Source: an uncultured Pelagibacteraceae bacterium (GTDB taxonomy: Bacteria > Pseudomonadota > Alphaproteobacteria > Pelagibacterales > Pelagibacteraceae). From it: a stretch of 64,000 nucleotides of DNA. The DNA is taken from the NCBI GenBank assembly GCA_902619665.1, contig CACNFB010000002.1:91113-155112 (forward strand), in the 5' to 3' direction. Shown one piece after another: positions 38,196 through 45,808 of this stretch (positions are counted from its first letter, which is position 1; each line of letters starts with the position of its first letter). The position numbers were made by a program, and so were the translations under genes. The notes below the pieces were generated by a model. That model saw only the letters and a program-made list of their open reading frames with translations. It made no database searches and was not told the DNA's origin.

Positions 38196-39301
38196 TTTAA
38201 ATTATTGTAAAGGTTTATAGCATATCTGTCTGTCATTCCTGAAATAAAATCAGAAACAGATCTAAAATTATCCTTATTTATTTTTTGGTTTTTAATAAAC
38301 TTTTTTGGATTTTTACAGATATAAGCAAATAAATATTTTATAATTTTTTGGCCTTTAATATTTTTAGATAATACTTTTTTGTTATTATACATTTTACTTC
38401 TTAAAAATTTTTTAATTTCACTATCGATTTGTTGAAAATTTTCAGAAAAATTTATTATTTTAGAATTATTTTTTTTGATATCACTCAAATTTTTAATTTT
38501 ATACTTCTTGAGATTTTTTTTGCTGTTAGAAATAATATCTTTTACCATTAAATCTATTGAATCTCTTATTATTTGGTAAATCAAAATTTTGTTTTTTTTA
38601 ACATTTTTATATCTTTTAAAAATTTCTTTAAAAAAATTGATTTCTAAAATTTCCTCGAGTTTAAATAAATTTGCGTTTAATCCATCTTGAATATCATGAT
38701 TATTATAAGCTATATCGTCAGAGATATTTGAAATTTGTGACTCTAAAGATGAATATTGATTAAAATTAAATTTATTTTTTAAATTTTTAATACCTATTAT
38801 ATTATTTACTCTACTGACATTTAATATAGGTCCATTATGTTTTAATAAACCGTCTAAAGTTTCAAATGTTAAATTAAGACCTTTAAATTTTAAATATTTA
38901 TTTTCAAGAAACATTACAATTCTTAAAGTTTGCAAGTTATGATCAAAACCTCCGTGATTAATCATGCATTCTTTTAGGCTATTTTCTCCAGCGTGACCAA
39001 ATGGTGTGTGACCAAGATCATGAGCAAGACTTAGTGTTTCTGCAAGATCATCATTTAATTTCAAATACTTTGCAATTGATCTTGCTATCTGTGAAACCTC
39101 AATTGAATGAGTGATTCTGGTTCTAAAGTGATCACCTTCTGTATTAACAAAAACCTGCGTCTTATGCTTAAGTCTTCTAAAAGAGGCAGAGTGAATTATT
39201 CTATCTCTATCTCTTTGAAAAGGCGTTCTGTATGAGCTATTTTTCTCATTAAAAAATCTTCCAGTTGACTTAAATTGTCCAAGTTTTTTGAAATTATTCA
39301 T
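38192..39301 (-). CDS. dgt: Deoxyguanosinetriphosphate triphosphohydrolase-like protein
   Basis: This HD-domain hydrolase acts on dNTPs. The 369-aa protein shows YRTPFQRDRDRIIHSASFRRLKHKTQV, TRITHSIEVSQIARSIA and LAHDLGHTPFGHAGE, which supply the HD metal ligands, and DIAYNNHDIQDGL near residue 194. It belongs to the type 2 dGTPase-like group common in alphaproteobacteria. It is the first gene of the long minus-strand cluster down to tatC-serS and is divergent from erpA across 50 bp. Confidence 0.94.
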   Translation of the reverse strand: MNNFKKLGQFKSTGRFFNEKNSSYRTPFQRDRDRIIHSASFRRLKHKTQVFVNTEGDHFRTRITHSIEVSQIARSIAKYLKLNDDLAETLSLAHDLGHTPFGHAGENSLKECMINHGGFDHNLQTLRIVMFLENKYLKFKGLNLTFETLDGLLKHNGPILNVSRVNNIIGIKNLKNKFNFNQYSSLESQISNISDDIAYNNHDIQDGLNANLFKLEEILEINFFKEIFKRYKNVKKNKILIYQIIRDSIDLMVKDIISNSKKNLKKYKIKNLSDIKKNNSKIINFSENFQQIDSEIKKFLRSKMYNNKKVLSKNIKGQKIIKYLFAYICKNPKKFIKNQKINKDNFRSVSDFISGMTDRYAINLYNNLK

Positions 39302-39351
39302 ACTTTAAAAAAGGTAAATTATAATTATATTACTATTATCAGCCTTACGAG

Positions 39352-39669
39352 ATGATTAAAGAAATTAAATTTACTGATAATGCGATAAAACAAATAAACC
39401 ATTTGTTATCAAAAAAGGAAAAAGGATCTTTTTTTAGAATCGCTATCAAGGGTGGTGGGTGTTCTGGTTTTCAATACAATTTTTCAGTTGATACTGAAAA
39501 AGAGGATGATGATATTCAATATAACAATATTCTAATTGATAAAACTTCAGCTGATTTATTAAAAGGATCTGAGGTTGACTTTGTTAAAGAATTAATTGGC
39601 GAACAATTTAAAATCAGCAATCCACAAAGTAAGTCATCTTGTGGTTGCGGTGTCTCTTTCTCTCTATAA
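39352..39669 (+). CDS. erpA: A-type iron-sulfur carrier protein (ErpA/HesB family)
   Basis: The 105-aa protein has the three conserved cysteines of A-type carriers: GGGCSGFQY (Cys near residue 37) and the C-terminal SSCGCGVSF (Cys near 99 and 101). It delivers Fe-S clusters to apoproteins. ErpA and IscA cannot be told apart securely; ErpA is preferred because it stands alone rather than in an isc/suf operon. The stop overlaps the xth ATG (TAATG). Confidence 0.88.
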   Translation: MIKEIKFTDNAIKQINHLLSKKEKGSFFRIAIKGGGCSGFQYNFSVDTEKEDDDIQYNNILIDKTSADLLKGSEVDFVKELIGEQFKISNPQSKSSCGCGVSFSL

Positions 39670-40445
39670 TGATAATAAGCTCTTGGAATGTTAATTCTGT
39701 AAGAGCTAGAGTAAATAATATTAAAGAATATCTTAAAAAATCTTCTCCTGAGATTGTAATGATGCAAGAAATAAAAACTGAAGAAAAAAATTATCCTTTT
39801 GATGAATTTAAAAGCCTTAAATATGAAAGTTATGTTTTTGGACAAAAAAGTTACAACGGTGTTGCCTTCCTATCAAAGAGTAAATTAAACAATATAAAAC
39901 AAAATATCTTTAAAGATAAAATGAAACAATCAAGAATAATTTCAGGTGAATTAACTCATAAAAAGAAAAAAATTAGTTTAATAAATATTTATACTCCAAA
40001 TGGAAATCCAGTAGATACAGAAAAATATGATTACAAATTATATTGGTTAGATAGTTTTATAAAAACAATAAAAAAAAATTTAAAAGAAAATAGTAATATT
40101 ATTATAGGTGGAGATTTTAATATTATTCCTGCTGCTGAAGATGTTCATAATCCAAAATCATATGAAAATGATGCTCTGTTTAGATTAGAAATAAGAAAAA
40201 AATTTAGAGAAATTATTAATTTAGGTTTCTTTGATACTTACAGGTACATTTATCCCGATAAGGAAGGTTATACTTTTTGGGATTATATGAGTGGAGCATG
40301 GCAAAAAAATAATGGTATGAGAATTGATCATTTTTTAGTCTCAAGCTCTTTAATAGATAGTATTAAAGATGTTAAGATAAATAAATACCCAAGAGGAAGA
40401 GAAAAACCCTCAGACCATACACCTATAGAAATAACAATCGATTAA
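39669..40445 (+). CDS. xth: Exodeoxyribonuclease III (AP endonuclease)
   Basis: XthA repairs abasic sites and 3'-blocked ends. The start at 39669 gives MIISSWNVNSVRAR, the family N-terminus with the conserved Asn; the reading frame extends ten codons upstream inside erpA but without family similarity. Further motifs are MMQEIKTEE (metal-binding Glu), IYTPNG, GGDFNIIP and the terminal SDHTPIEI (catalytic Asp-His). It is 258 aa, translationally coupled to erpA, and convergent with znuA 6 bp away. Confidence 0.95.
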   Translation: MIISSWNVNSVRARVNNIKEYLKKSSPEIVMMQEIKTEEKNYPFDEFKSLKYESYVFGQKSYNGVAFLSKSKLNNIKQNIFKDKMKQSRIISGELTHKKKKISLINIYTPNGNPVDTEKYDYKLYWLDSFIKTIKKNLKENSNIIIGGDFNIIPAAEDVHNPKSYENDALFRLEIRKKFREIINLGFFDTYRYIYPDKEGYTFWDYMSGAWQKNNGMRIDHFLVSSSLIDSIKDVKINKYPRGREKPSDHTPIEITID

Positions 40446-40451
40446 ATTTAA

Positions 40452-41447
40452 TTAAGAACAATCCTTTAATGCGTTAGACAAATCTTCAATTAAATTAAAA
40501 TACATATTTTTACTTTTATTTATAGTTGCACCTAATGGATCAAGAACACCAGTTTTAACACCTGTATCACTTGCAATAGATTTAATTATCGCTGGGTTAA
40601 ATTGAGGCTCTGAAAATATACATTTTACTTTTTTCTCTTCGATAACTTCTCTAATTTCTGATAATTGTTCGGCACCTGGCATGACGTCTGGGTTAACTGT
40701 TAAAGCGCCTATAACAGATAGACCAAATCTTTTTTCAAAATATTGGTAAGCATCATGAAAGACAACAAAGCTTGCATTTTTATTTAGATCTTTTTTTATA
40801 GTGCTAGTTAAATTATCTAAATCTTTTAAAAGCTTTTTAGAATTTGCTTTATAAGCGGAGCTATTATCAGCATCTATTTTAACTAACTGATTTGTAATTT
40901 TTTTAACAATAACTTTTGCATTTAAAGGATCTAACCAAATATGTGGGTCATACTCTCCATGCGCGTGGCCATGTTCATCATGTCCATGATCGTCGTGACC
41001 TTCTTCTTTTTCTGCATGTTCATCATGATCATCCTCTTTTTTACCATGTTCATCGTGTCCATGATCATCATGACCTTCAAAAATATTTTTTTCTCTAAAT
41101 TTTAATTTCTTTAAACCACTTTGTTCTAATAAAGGAAAAACAACAGAATTTTTTGGTATGGATTTCAAAGCTGTTGGTAAAAAACTCTCTAAATCCTCAC
41201 CTACCCAAATAACTAAATCAGCTTTTTGAAGCATCTTTGCATGTGAAGGTTTTATTTGAAAATTATGTGGTGATGTAACTCCATCGATAATTAAACCAGG
41301 TTCACCCACTCCTTCCATTATATAGCTTGTTAGTGAATGAAGAGGTTTAATAGATGTAACTACATTAATATCTGCTTTAACAGGCGCAAATACTAAAAGC
41401 ATGCTAATAAATGGAGTTAATAATAAATTTTTGCTAATATTTTTCAT
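40452..41447 (-). CDS. znuA: Zinc ABC transporter substrate-binding protein ZnuA
   Basis: The periplasmic zinc receptor is 331 aa from the ATG at 41445-41447, which gives a proper signal peptide ending VKA near residue 25. An upstream frame extension runs through the operator and is rejected. Cluster A-I residues include His61 in SPHNF and the His in YDPHIW; FHDAYQYF carries the third. Between residues 124 and 163 lies a His/Asp-rich loop with the 12-residue unit EGHDDHGHDEHG twice, typical of ZnuA metal-scavenging loops. It is divergent from znuC and probably Zur-repressed. Confidence 0.95.
   Translation of the reverse strand: MKNISKNLLLTPFISMLLVFAPVKADINVVTSIKPLHSLTSYIMEGVGEPGLIIDGVTSPHNFQIKPSHAKMLQKADLVIWVGEDLESFLPTALKSIPKNSVVFPLLEQSGLKKLKFREKNIFEGHDDHGHDEHGKKEDDHDEHAEKEEGHDDHGHDEHGHAHGEYDPHIWLDPLNAKVIVKKITNQLVKIDADNSSAYKANSKKLLKDLDNLTSTIKKDLNKNASFVVFHDAYQYFEKRFGLSVIGALTVNPDVMPGAEQLSEIREVIEEKKVKCIFSEPQFNPAIIKSIASDTGVKTGVLDPLGATINKSKNMYFNLIEDLSNALKDCS
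40968..41078 (-). repeat. Tandemly repeated His-rich segment in znuA
   Basis: Two 36-nt units (41043-41078 and 40968-41003) encode identical EGHDDHGHDEHG sequences with third-base differences. They are separated by 13 His/Glu/Lys-rich residues. Confidence 0.85.
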
Positions 41448-41466
41448 GATAAATACCTTTTCTGTT

Positions 41467-41498
41467 ATTGTTATATTATAACAATGTAATAATATAAC
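41467..41498. promoter_or_regulatory. Tandem Zur boxes between znuA and znuC
   Basis: A perfect 9-1-9 palindrome, ATTGTTATATTATAACAAT (41467-41485), matches the Zur/Fur-type core GTTATAnTATAAC. A second, one-mismatch core GTAATAATATAAC follows at 41486-41498, with centres 16 bp apart. Both lie in the 72-bp gap between the divergent starts, so one dimer pair could repress znuA and znuCB-zur together. Zur itself is encoded at the end of the plus-strand operon. Confidence 0.8.
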
Positions 41499-41519
41499 AG
41501 ATAAATACAAGTTTTTTTT

Positions 41520-42269
41520 ATGACACAAATAAATAATTCTCTCGTAAAATTAGAAAATGTAGGGGTGTTTGCTAATGACAAATGGTTAGTAAAAGGGGTT
41601 ACATTTGAAATAAATAAAGGACAGATTGTTACACTCATTGGCCCAAATGGATCTGGAAAAACTACAACAGCTAAAATAACTCTAGGACTATACAAAGATA
41701 TTGAAGGTAAGGTGCAAAAATTTACAGAAAAAATAGCCTATGTACCTCAGAGAATAAACATAGATTGGACATTGCCTATTAGGGTTAATGATTTTATGAA
41801 CCTCACAAATACATTAACTAATGATGAGATAAAAGATGCATTAGAAATAACAGGTACACCTCATTTAATAAATAAAGATCTAAAAAGTTTATCTGGTGGT
41901 GAGTTTCAAAGAATACTTATGGCTAGAGCTATTGCAAAAAAACCAGAACTTTTAGTTCTTGATGAGCCCGTGCAAGGTGTGGATTTTAATGGTGAAATAG
42001 CATTATACGAATTGATAAAAAAAATATCGGATACATTAAACTGTGGAATTTTATTAATCTCACATAACCTTCATGTGGTTATGTCTAAAACAGACCACGT
42101 TGTATGTTTGAATGGACATGTTTGCTGCTCTGGTACACCGATTGATGTAGCTAACAATGAAAAATATCAAGAAATATTTGGTAAAGATATTTCTAAAATA
42201 TTATCTGTTTATGAACACACCCATGATCATATTCATAATATTGATGGATCAATAGAAAAGAAAAAATAA
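41520..42269 (+). CDS. znuC: Zinc ABC transporter ATP-binding protein ZnuC
   Basis: The 249-aa ATPase has Walker A GPNGSGKTT near residue 41, the signature LSGGEFQRILMARA, Walker B LLVLDEPVQGVD and the switch His in LISHNLHVV. A short His-containing tail (EHTHDHIHN) is unusual and might bind zinc. Its stop shares a base with the znuB start, so the two are translationally coupled. Confidence 0.96.
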   Translation: MTQINNSLVKLENVGVFANDKWLVKGVTFEINKGQIVTLIGPNGSGKTTTAKITLGLYKDIEGKVQKFTEKIAYVPQRINIDWTLPIRVNDFMNLTNTLTNDEIKDALEITGTPHLINKDLKSLSGGEFQRILMARAIAKKPELLVLDEPVQGVDFNGEIALYELIKKISDTLNCGILLISHNLHVVMSKTDHVVCLNGHVCCSGTPIDVANNEKYQEIFGKDISKILSVYEHTHDHIHNIDGSIEKKK

Positions 42270-43072
42270 TGTTAGATGATTTTTTTATAAGAGCTTTATT
42301 GGTTGGCATTGGAATGGCAATAGTAACTGGCCCTCTTGGATGCTTTGTAGTTTGGAGGAGATTATCATTTTTTGGGGATACATTAGCTCACTCTGCTTTA
42401 TTGGGAATAACTTTATCGCACACAACTGAAATTAATATGGCTTTGTCGGTTTTTGTTACATCATCTATAGTTGCATTAATTTTATTGAAATTACAAAAAA
42501 CTACAAATTTACCCTCAGATGCTTTACTAGGATTACTTGCGCATTCATCTTTAGCTATAGGTTTAGTAGTTATTGGTCTCTTAGCAACAATTAGATTTGA
42601 TTTAATGGGGCTTTTATTTGGGGATATACTTGCAGTTAATGCTAACGACATTATTCTTGTATGGATTGGTGGAGCTATAATTCTTATTGTATTAAAAATC
42701 ATCTGGAAACCTTTGTTTGCATCTACTGTTAATTTTGAATTAGCTGAAGCGGAGGGAATGAAACCTGAAAAATATAATGCAATATTTACAATATTGTTAG
42801 CGGCAATAATTGCGATATCCATTAAAATGGTAGGTTTATTATTAATAACAGGAATGCTTATACTTCCTGCGGCAATGGGAAGAAATATTTCGGATAATCC
42901 GATGCAAATGGTGATATTTTCTGTAATTGGAGGCTTGTTATCTGTTTTAATTGGTCTGTTTGCATCTTTAGAATTTAATACACCATCGGGACCATCTATA
43001 ATTACAGCTGGATTGTTTTTATTTATACTTTCATTAAGTAGAATAAAAAAGAAAACTCAATTGAACAATTAA
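42269..43072 (+). CDS. znuB: Zinc ABC transporter permease ZnuB
   Basis: The 267-aa inner-membrane permease has the family pattern: GPLGCFVVWRRLSFFGDTLAHSALLG, eight or nine hydrophobic spans, and LLITGMLILPAAMGRNIS near residue 190. It pairs with ZnuC. It starts on the last base of znuC and is followed 22 bp later by zur. Confidence 0.96.
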   Translation: MLDDFFIRALLVGIGMAIVTGPLGCFVVWRRLSFFGDTLAHSALLGITLSHTTEINMALSVFVTSSIVALILLKLQKTTNLPSDALLGLLAHSSLAIGLVVIGLLATIRFDLMGLLFGDILAVNANDIILVWIGGAIILIVLKIIWKPLFASTVNFELAEAEGMKPEKYNAIFTILLAAIIAISIKMVGLLLITGMLILPAAMGRNISDNPMQMVIFSVIGGLLSVLIGLFASLEFNTPSGPSIITAGLFLFILSLSRIKKKTQLNN

Positions 43073-43094
43073 ATGGAAATTAGTAAAATATAAT

Positions 43095-43490
43095 ATGGCT
43101 CAAAAAAAAGAATATTTATCAAAAAATCAAAAAATAGTTTTAGATATTATTGAAAAATCTTCACAACCTATGAAAGCGTATTCAATATTGTTTAATGTCC
43201 AAAAAAAAGGTTTAAAAGCACCTCCTCAGGTTTATAGAGCATTAGATAAATTGGTAGAAATAGGAAAAATCCATAAAATTGAAAGTAGAAATGCATTTAT
43301 TGCCTGTAGAAATTCGGCTTGTACAATTACAAATGCTACAGCATTTTCTATTTGTGAGTCATGCGAAGATGTAAAGGAAATTAGTAGCTCAAAGTTATCG
43401 AAATACCTATCAAATTTTCAAGACAAAGAAGGTATGAAATACAACAAATACAATCTTGAGTTTTTTGGTATTTGTAAAAAGTGTAAATAA
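43095..43490 (+). CDS. zur: Zinc uptake regulator, Fur family
   Basis: The 131-aa Fur-family repressor has a winged helix with SQPMKAYSILFNVQKKGLKAPPQVYRALDKL, a C-terminal metal-binding region with two paired cysteines (SICESC and GICKKC; structural zinc), and HKIESRNAF in the hinge. Its place after znuCB, next to the Zur-like palindromes, makes zinc the likely effector. It lacks the His-rich patches of Fur. Confidence 0.93.
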   Translation: MAQKKEYLSKNQKIVLDIIEKSSQPMKAYSILFNVQKKGLKAPPQVYRALDKLVEIGKIHKIESRNAFIACRNSACTITNATAFSICESCEDVKEISSSKLSKYLSNFQDKEGMKYNKYNLEFFGICKKCK

Positions 43491-43548
43491 TCCTTTATTT
43501 TAATAAATTCTTAACATAACTGAAATAATAATAATGAAAGGAAATTTT

Positions 43549-43770
43549 ATGTTTATAAAAAAATACCTAAAATGGATTAGTACGTTTTTAGTTTTAGTAG
43601 GAATACTGCTAACAAATTTAAATATATATCCATTAAATATATATTTTCATGGTTTGGGAGTTGTTGGATGGACTATAGCTGGATTTATAAGTAAGGATAA
43701 GGCAATTTTAACTAACTTTGGTCTGCAAATACCGCTATTCGTGATTGGTATTTATAAAGTTATTTTTTAA
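43549..43770 (+). CDS. Small two- to three-span membrane protein (DUF6552-like)
   Basis: This 73-aa hydrophobic protein has a pattern NIYPLNIYFHGLGVVGWTIAGFISKDKAI that resembles the small membrane family DUF6552 of alphaproteobacteria. The function is unknown. AAGGAA lies 5 bp before the ATG at 43549, which is therefore preferred to the ATG five codons earlier. It ends directly at the arsC start, so it is in the same operon and could be a helper of the arsenic module, though that is inference. Confidence 0.65.
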   Translation: MFIKKYLKWISTFLVLVGILLTNLNIYPLNIYFHGLGVVGWTIAGFISKDKAILTNFGLQIPLFVIGIYKVIF

Positions 43771-44202
43771 ATGAAGAATATATTGTTCGTATGCACAGGT
43801 AATTCAGCAAGAAGTATTATTGCTGAAAGTATTATAAATAATGAGTATGACGATTTGTATAAAGGTTTTAGTGCTGGGAGTAATCCGACAGGAAAAATTA
43901 ACGAAGATGTGAAGAATTATTTATTATCAAAACATTATGATCTTTCAAATTATAAATCTAAAAATTTTAATGAATTTATTAATGGTCAAATTAAAATGGA
44001 TTACGTAATTACAGTTTGTAATAACGCCAATAGCGAAGTCTGCCCTATTTGGCCAAATAAAGATAAGATAATTCATTGGGATATAGAGGATCCTATTAAA
44101 ATACTTAATGAAACAAATGACTTAAATAAAAAAGATGAAATAATAGAAAAAGTTTACAATAATATTCATAAAAGAATAAAGGAACTTATAAATGAAAAAT
44201 AA
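43771..44202 (+). CDS. arsC: Arsenate reductase, low-molecular-weight phosphatase (ArsC) type
   Basis: This enzyme reduces arsenate to arsenite. The 143-aa protein has the LMW-PTP P-loop VCTGNSARS (CX5R; Cys8), and the thioredoxin-type resolving cysteines in VITVCNNANSEVCPIWP (near residues 82 and 89), as in Staphylococcus-type ArsC. An ordinary protein tyrosine phosphatase would lack that Cys pair. It is followed by an aquaglyceroporin, which suggests arsenite leaves through that channel. Overlap with the next gene is 11 nt. Confidence 0.9.
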   Translation: MKNILFVCTGNSARSIIAESIINNEYDDLYKGFSAGSNPTGKINEDVKNYLLSKHYDLSNYKSKNFNEFINGQIKMDYVITVCNNANSEVCPIWPNKDKIIHWDIEDPIKILNETNDLNKKDEIIEKVYNNIHKRIKELINEK

Positions 44203-44851
44203 AAATCGTTATTTTCTTGCTGAACTGTTAGGCAGTTGTTTTTTAGTAATGATTATTGTTGGCTCAGGTTTAATGGCTGAAAACTTAACTAATGACGTTG
44301 CTGTGATGTTAATAGCGAATACCATAGCAACAGGTGCAGGTTTATTTGTGCTTATTACAGTATTTGCTGACGTATCAGGAGCTCATTTTAATCCATTTGT
44401 AAGTATAGCTATGACAATAACAGGTAAATTAAAAAAGAAACTGTTACCCTACTATATCATTGCTCAATTGATTGGTTGCTTGATTGGTGTTGGTTTAGCC
44501 AATTTCTTTTTTGAAAATGAAATTTATGAATTATCTACTAAGTCAAGAGATGGAATTTATATTTTAACCTCGGAGACAATAGCTACATTAGGACTTATAG
44601 TGATAATTTTTGGTTCAATGAGTTCAGGTAAAATTGCTGTTGCTGCTAGTGTTGGTCTTTATATTACTGCCGGTTATTGGTTTACTTCTTCGACTTCTTT
44701 TGCAAATCCAGCTGTTGCAATTGCTAGAACATTTACAGAGTCTTTTACAGGTATTAGTTATTTAAACACTCCTTATTATATCTTGGCTGAGCTTATCGGA
44801 ATGTTAATTGCTGTATTTATTGTTAAAAAGTTATTTTTAGAGAAAAATTGA
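44192..44851 (+). CDS. aqpS: Aquaglyceroporin (MIP family), probable arsenite channel
   Basis: The 219-aa protein has six spans and two re-entrant NPA-type loops. The first reads SGAHFNPFVSIA (NPF rather than NPA) and the second SFANPAVAIART with the selectivity-filter Arg. The length is normal for the family. Its coupling to arsC parallels the rhizobial aqpS-arsC pair, where arsenite formed by ArsC exits down its gradient. No arsB, acr3 or arsH is present in the window, so this channel would be the only exit seen here. Confidence 0.85.
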   Translation: MKNKNRYFLAELLGSCFLVMIIVGSGLMAENLTNDVAVMLIANTIATGAGLFVLITVFADVSGAHFNPFVSIAMTITGKLKKKLLPYYIIAQLIGCLIGVGLANFFFENEIYELSTKSRDGIYILTSETIATLGLIVIIFGSMSSGKIAVAASVGLYITAGYWFTSSTSFANPAVAIARTFTESFTGISYLNTPYYILAELIGMLIAVFIVKKLFLEKN

Positions 44852-45339
44852 AAGACTTAAAGCTTACCAATCAAATAAGTTTAATTAACAAAAAATTTAA
44901 GAAAAAAGAATTTTATCATTATTTTAAAACTTCTAATCTTTCATTAGTAATTGCAAAGATAAAAAATAAATATATATTAGTTTCTCAAAAAAGAGTTCCG
45001 ATTAATAAAATTAATTATGAGTTTCCTTCCGGTATAGTAGAAAAAAATGAAACAACCTTGCGATCAGCTCAAAAAGAATTAACAGAAGAAACAGGATACA
45101 AATCAAGATCAAAATTGATTAAAATGATAACATTTTATACTGAGCCTGGACGATTAACTACTAAAATTACTGGTTATTATACAAAAAAATTGATTAAAAT
45201 TTCAAAGCCAGAAAAAGGTATTAAAGTTCATCTGTTAAGTCAAAACGATATATTTAAATTAATATTAAAACAAAAGTTTAATAATAGTTCTCATATAGCA
45301 ATGTTTTTATATTTAATCAGAAATCATAAAAATTTTTAA
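44848..45339 (+). CDS. NUDIX hydrolase (ADP-ribose pyrophosphatase-like)
   Basis: The 163-aa protein carries a Nudix box GIVEKNETTLRSAQKELTEETGY (GX5EX7REUXEEXGU) in which the canonical Arg is Lys. This follows an EFPSG lead-in typical of ADP-ribose/nucleoside-diphosphate-sugar pyrophosphatases. It has no in-frame ATG before the domain; translation probably starts at the TTG at 44848, which overlaps the aquaporin TGA stop. The substrate is unknown. It completes the arsenic-operon string. Confidence 0.85.
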   Translation: MKDLKLTNQISLINKKFKKKEFYHYFKTSNLSLVIAKIKNKYILVSQKRVPINKINYEFPSGIVEKNETTLRSAQKELTEETGYKSRSKLIKMITFYTEPGRLTTKITGYYTKKLIKISKPEKGIKVHLLSQNDIFKLILKQKFNNSSHIAMFLYLIRNHKNF

Positions 45340-45419
45340 ACTTAAAGTTGTATTAAAATAACTTTTAGATTTATGAATTTTATGGTTAAATAATTTAAAT
45401 TAAATTTTTGGGGGGTGTA

Positions 45420-45629
45420 ATGAAAAAAAAATTGAAAAAAAGAGAAAAGAAAAGACTGAAGATTTTAAAAACAATAGATGGATTGAAAAATAAAATAACT
45501 GCTAAAGAAAAAAAACTATCTAATATTAATGTTAAAATTGCTGATTTAGAAAAAAAGGTTGCAGAAAAAAAAGCAAGAAAAATGGCAAAAAAACAAGCTA
45601 GTGAAAGCACTGCATCTTTAAACAATTAA
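45420..45629 (+). CDS. Highly charged coiled-coil protein of unknown function
   Basis: This 69-aa protein is about 40% Lys/Arg. A basic N-terminal third (KKKLKKREKKRLK) is followed by a heptad-like coiled coil (about residues 18-55, with DLEKKVAEKK) and a Ser/Thr/Ala tail. A run of six G just before GTGTAATG gives an unusually strong ribosome-binding site for this genome, suggesting high expression. I recognise no family. An in-frame TTG four codons earlier is unlikely to be the start. It is 80 bp after the NUDIX gene and is followed by a structured non-coding stretch. Confidence 0.6.
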   Translation: MKKKLKKREKKRLKILKTIDGLKNKITAKEKKLSNINVKIADLEKKVAEKKARKMAKKQASESTASLNN

Positions 45630-45630
45630 C

Positions 45631-45687
45631 AACTTGTATGGGGTCTTTCTTCCCCATCGACAAAGACAAGGAAGAAAGAAGGAAGTT
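45631..45687. other. Structured non-coding segment with mutually exclusive hairpins
   Basis: Within 57 bp there are several alternative stems: ATGGGG/CCCCAT (45638-45643 with 45652-45657), GTCTTT/AAAGAC (45643-45648 with 45662-45667), and a perfect 10-bp TCTTTCTTCC/GGAAGAAAGA (45644-45653 with 45670-45679), closed by AACTT/AAGTT (45631-45635 with 45683-45687). They share bases and cannot all form together. It follows the coiled-coil gene and lies beyond the 3' end of ppx. It could be a 3' UTR, a small RNA on either strand or an irregular terminator. There is no U-run. The rest of the 179-bp gap (45688-45808) is plain AT-rich sequence with no visible gene. Confidence 0.5.
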
Positions 45688-45808
45688 AACAAAATTAAAT
45701 CTTTAGAGGAAGAATAAATATAAATTAAAGAATAATTTTGTAGATAAACTTTAAGATATTTTTGTTACAAAAATATTTACCTATTATTACAATTTGATTA
45801 ATATAAAT

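Noticed and set aside
40916-41098. Plus-strand His-rich frame antisense to znuA
   Set aside because: It mirrors the His/Asp-rich codons of znuA (CAT/ATG and GAT/ATC are near-complementary) and has no independent start context.
41448-41528. N-terminal extension of ZnuA by 27 residues
   Set aside because: It would translate through the Zur palindromes and place extra sequence before an otherwise perfect signal peptide.
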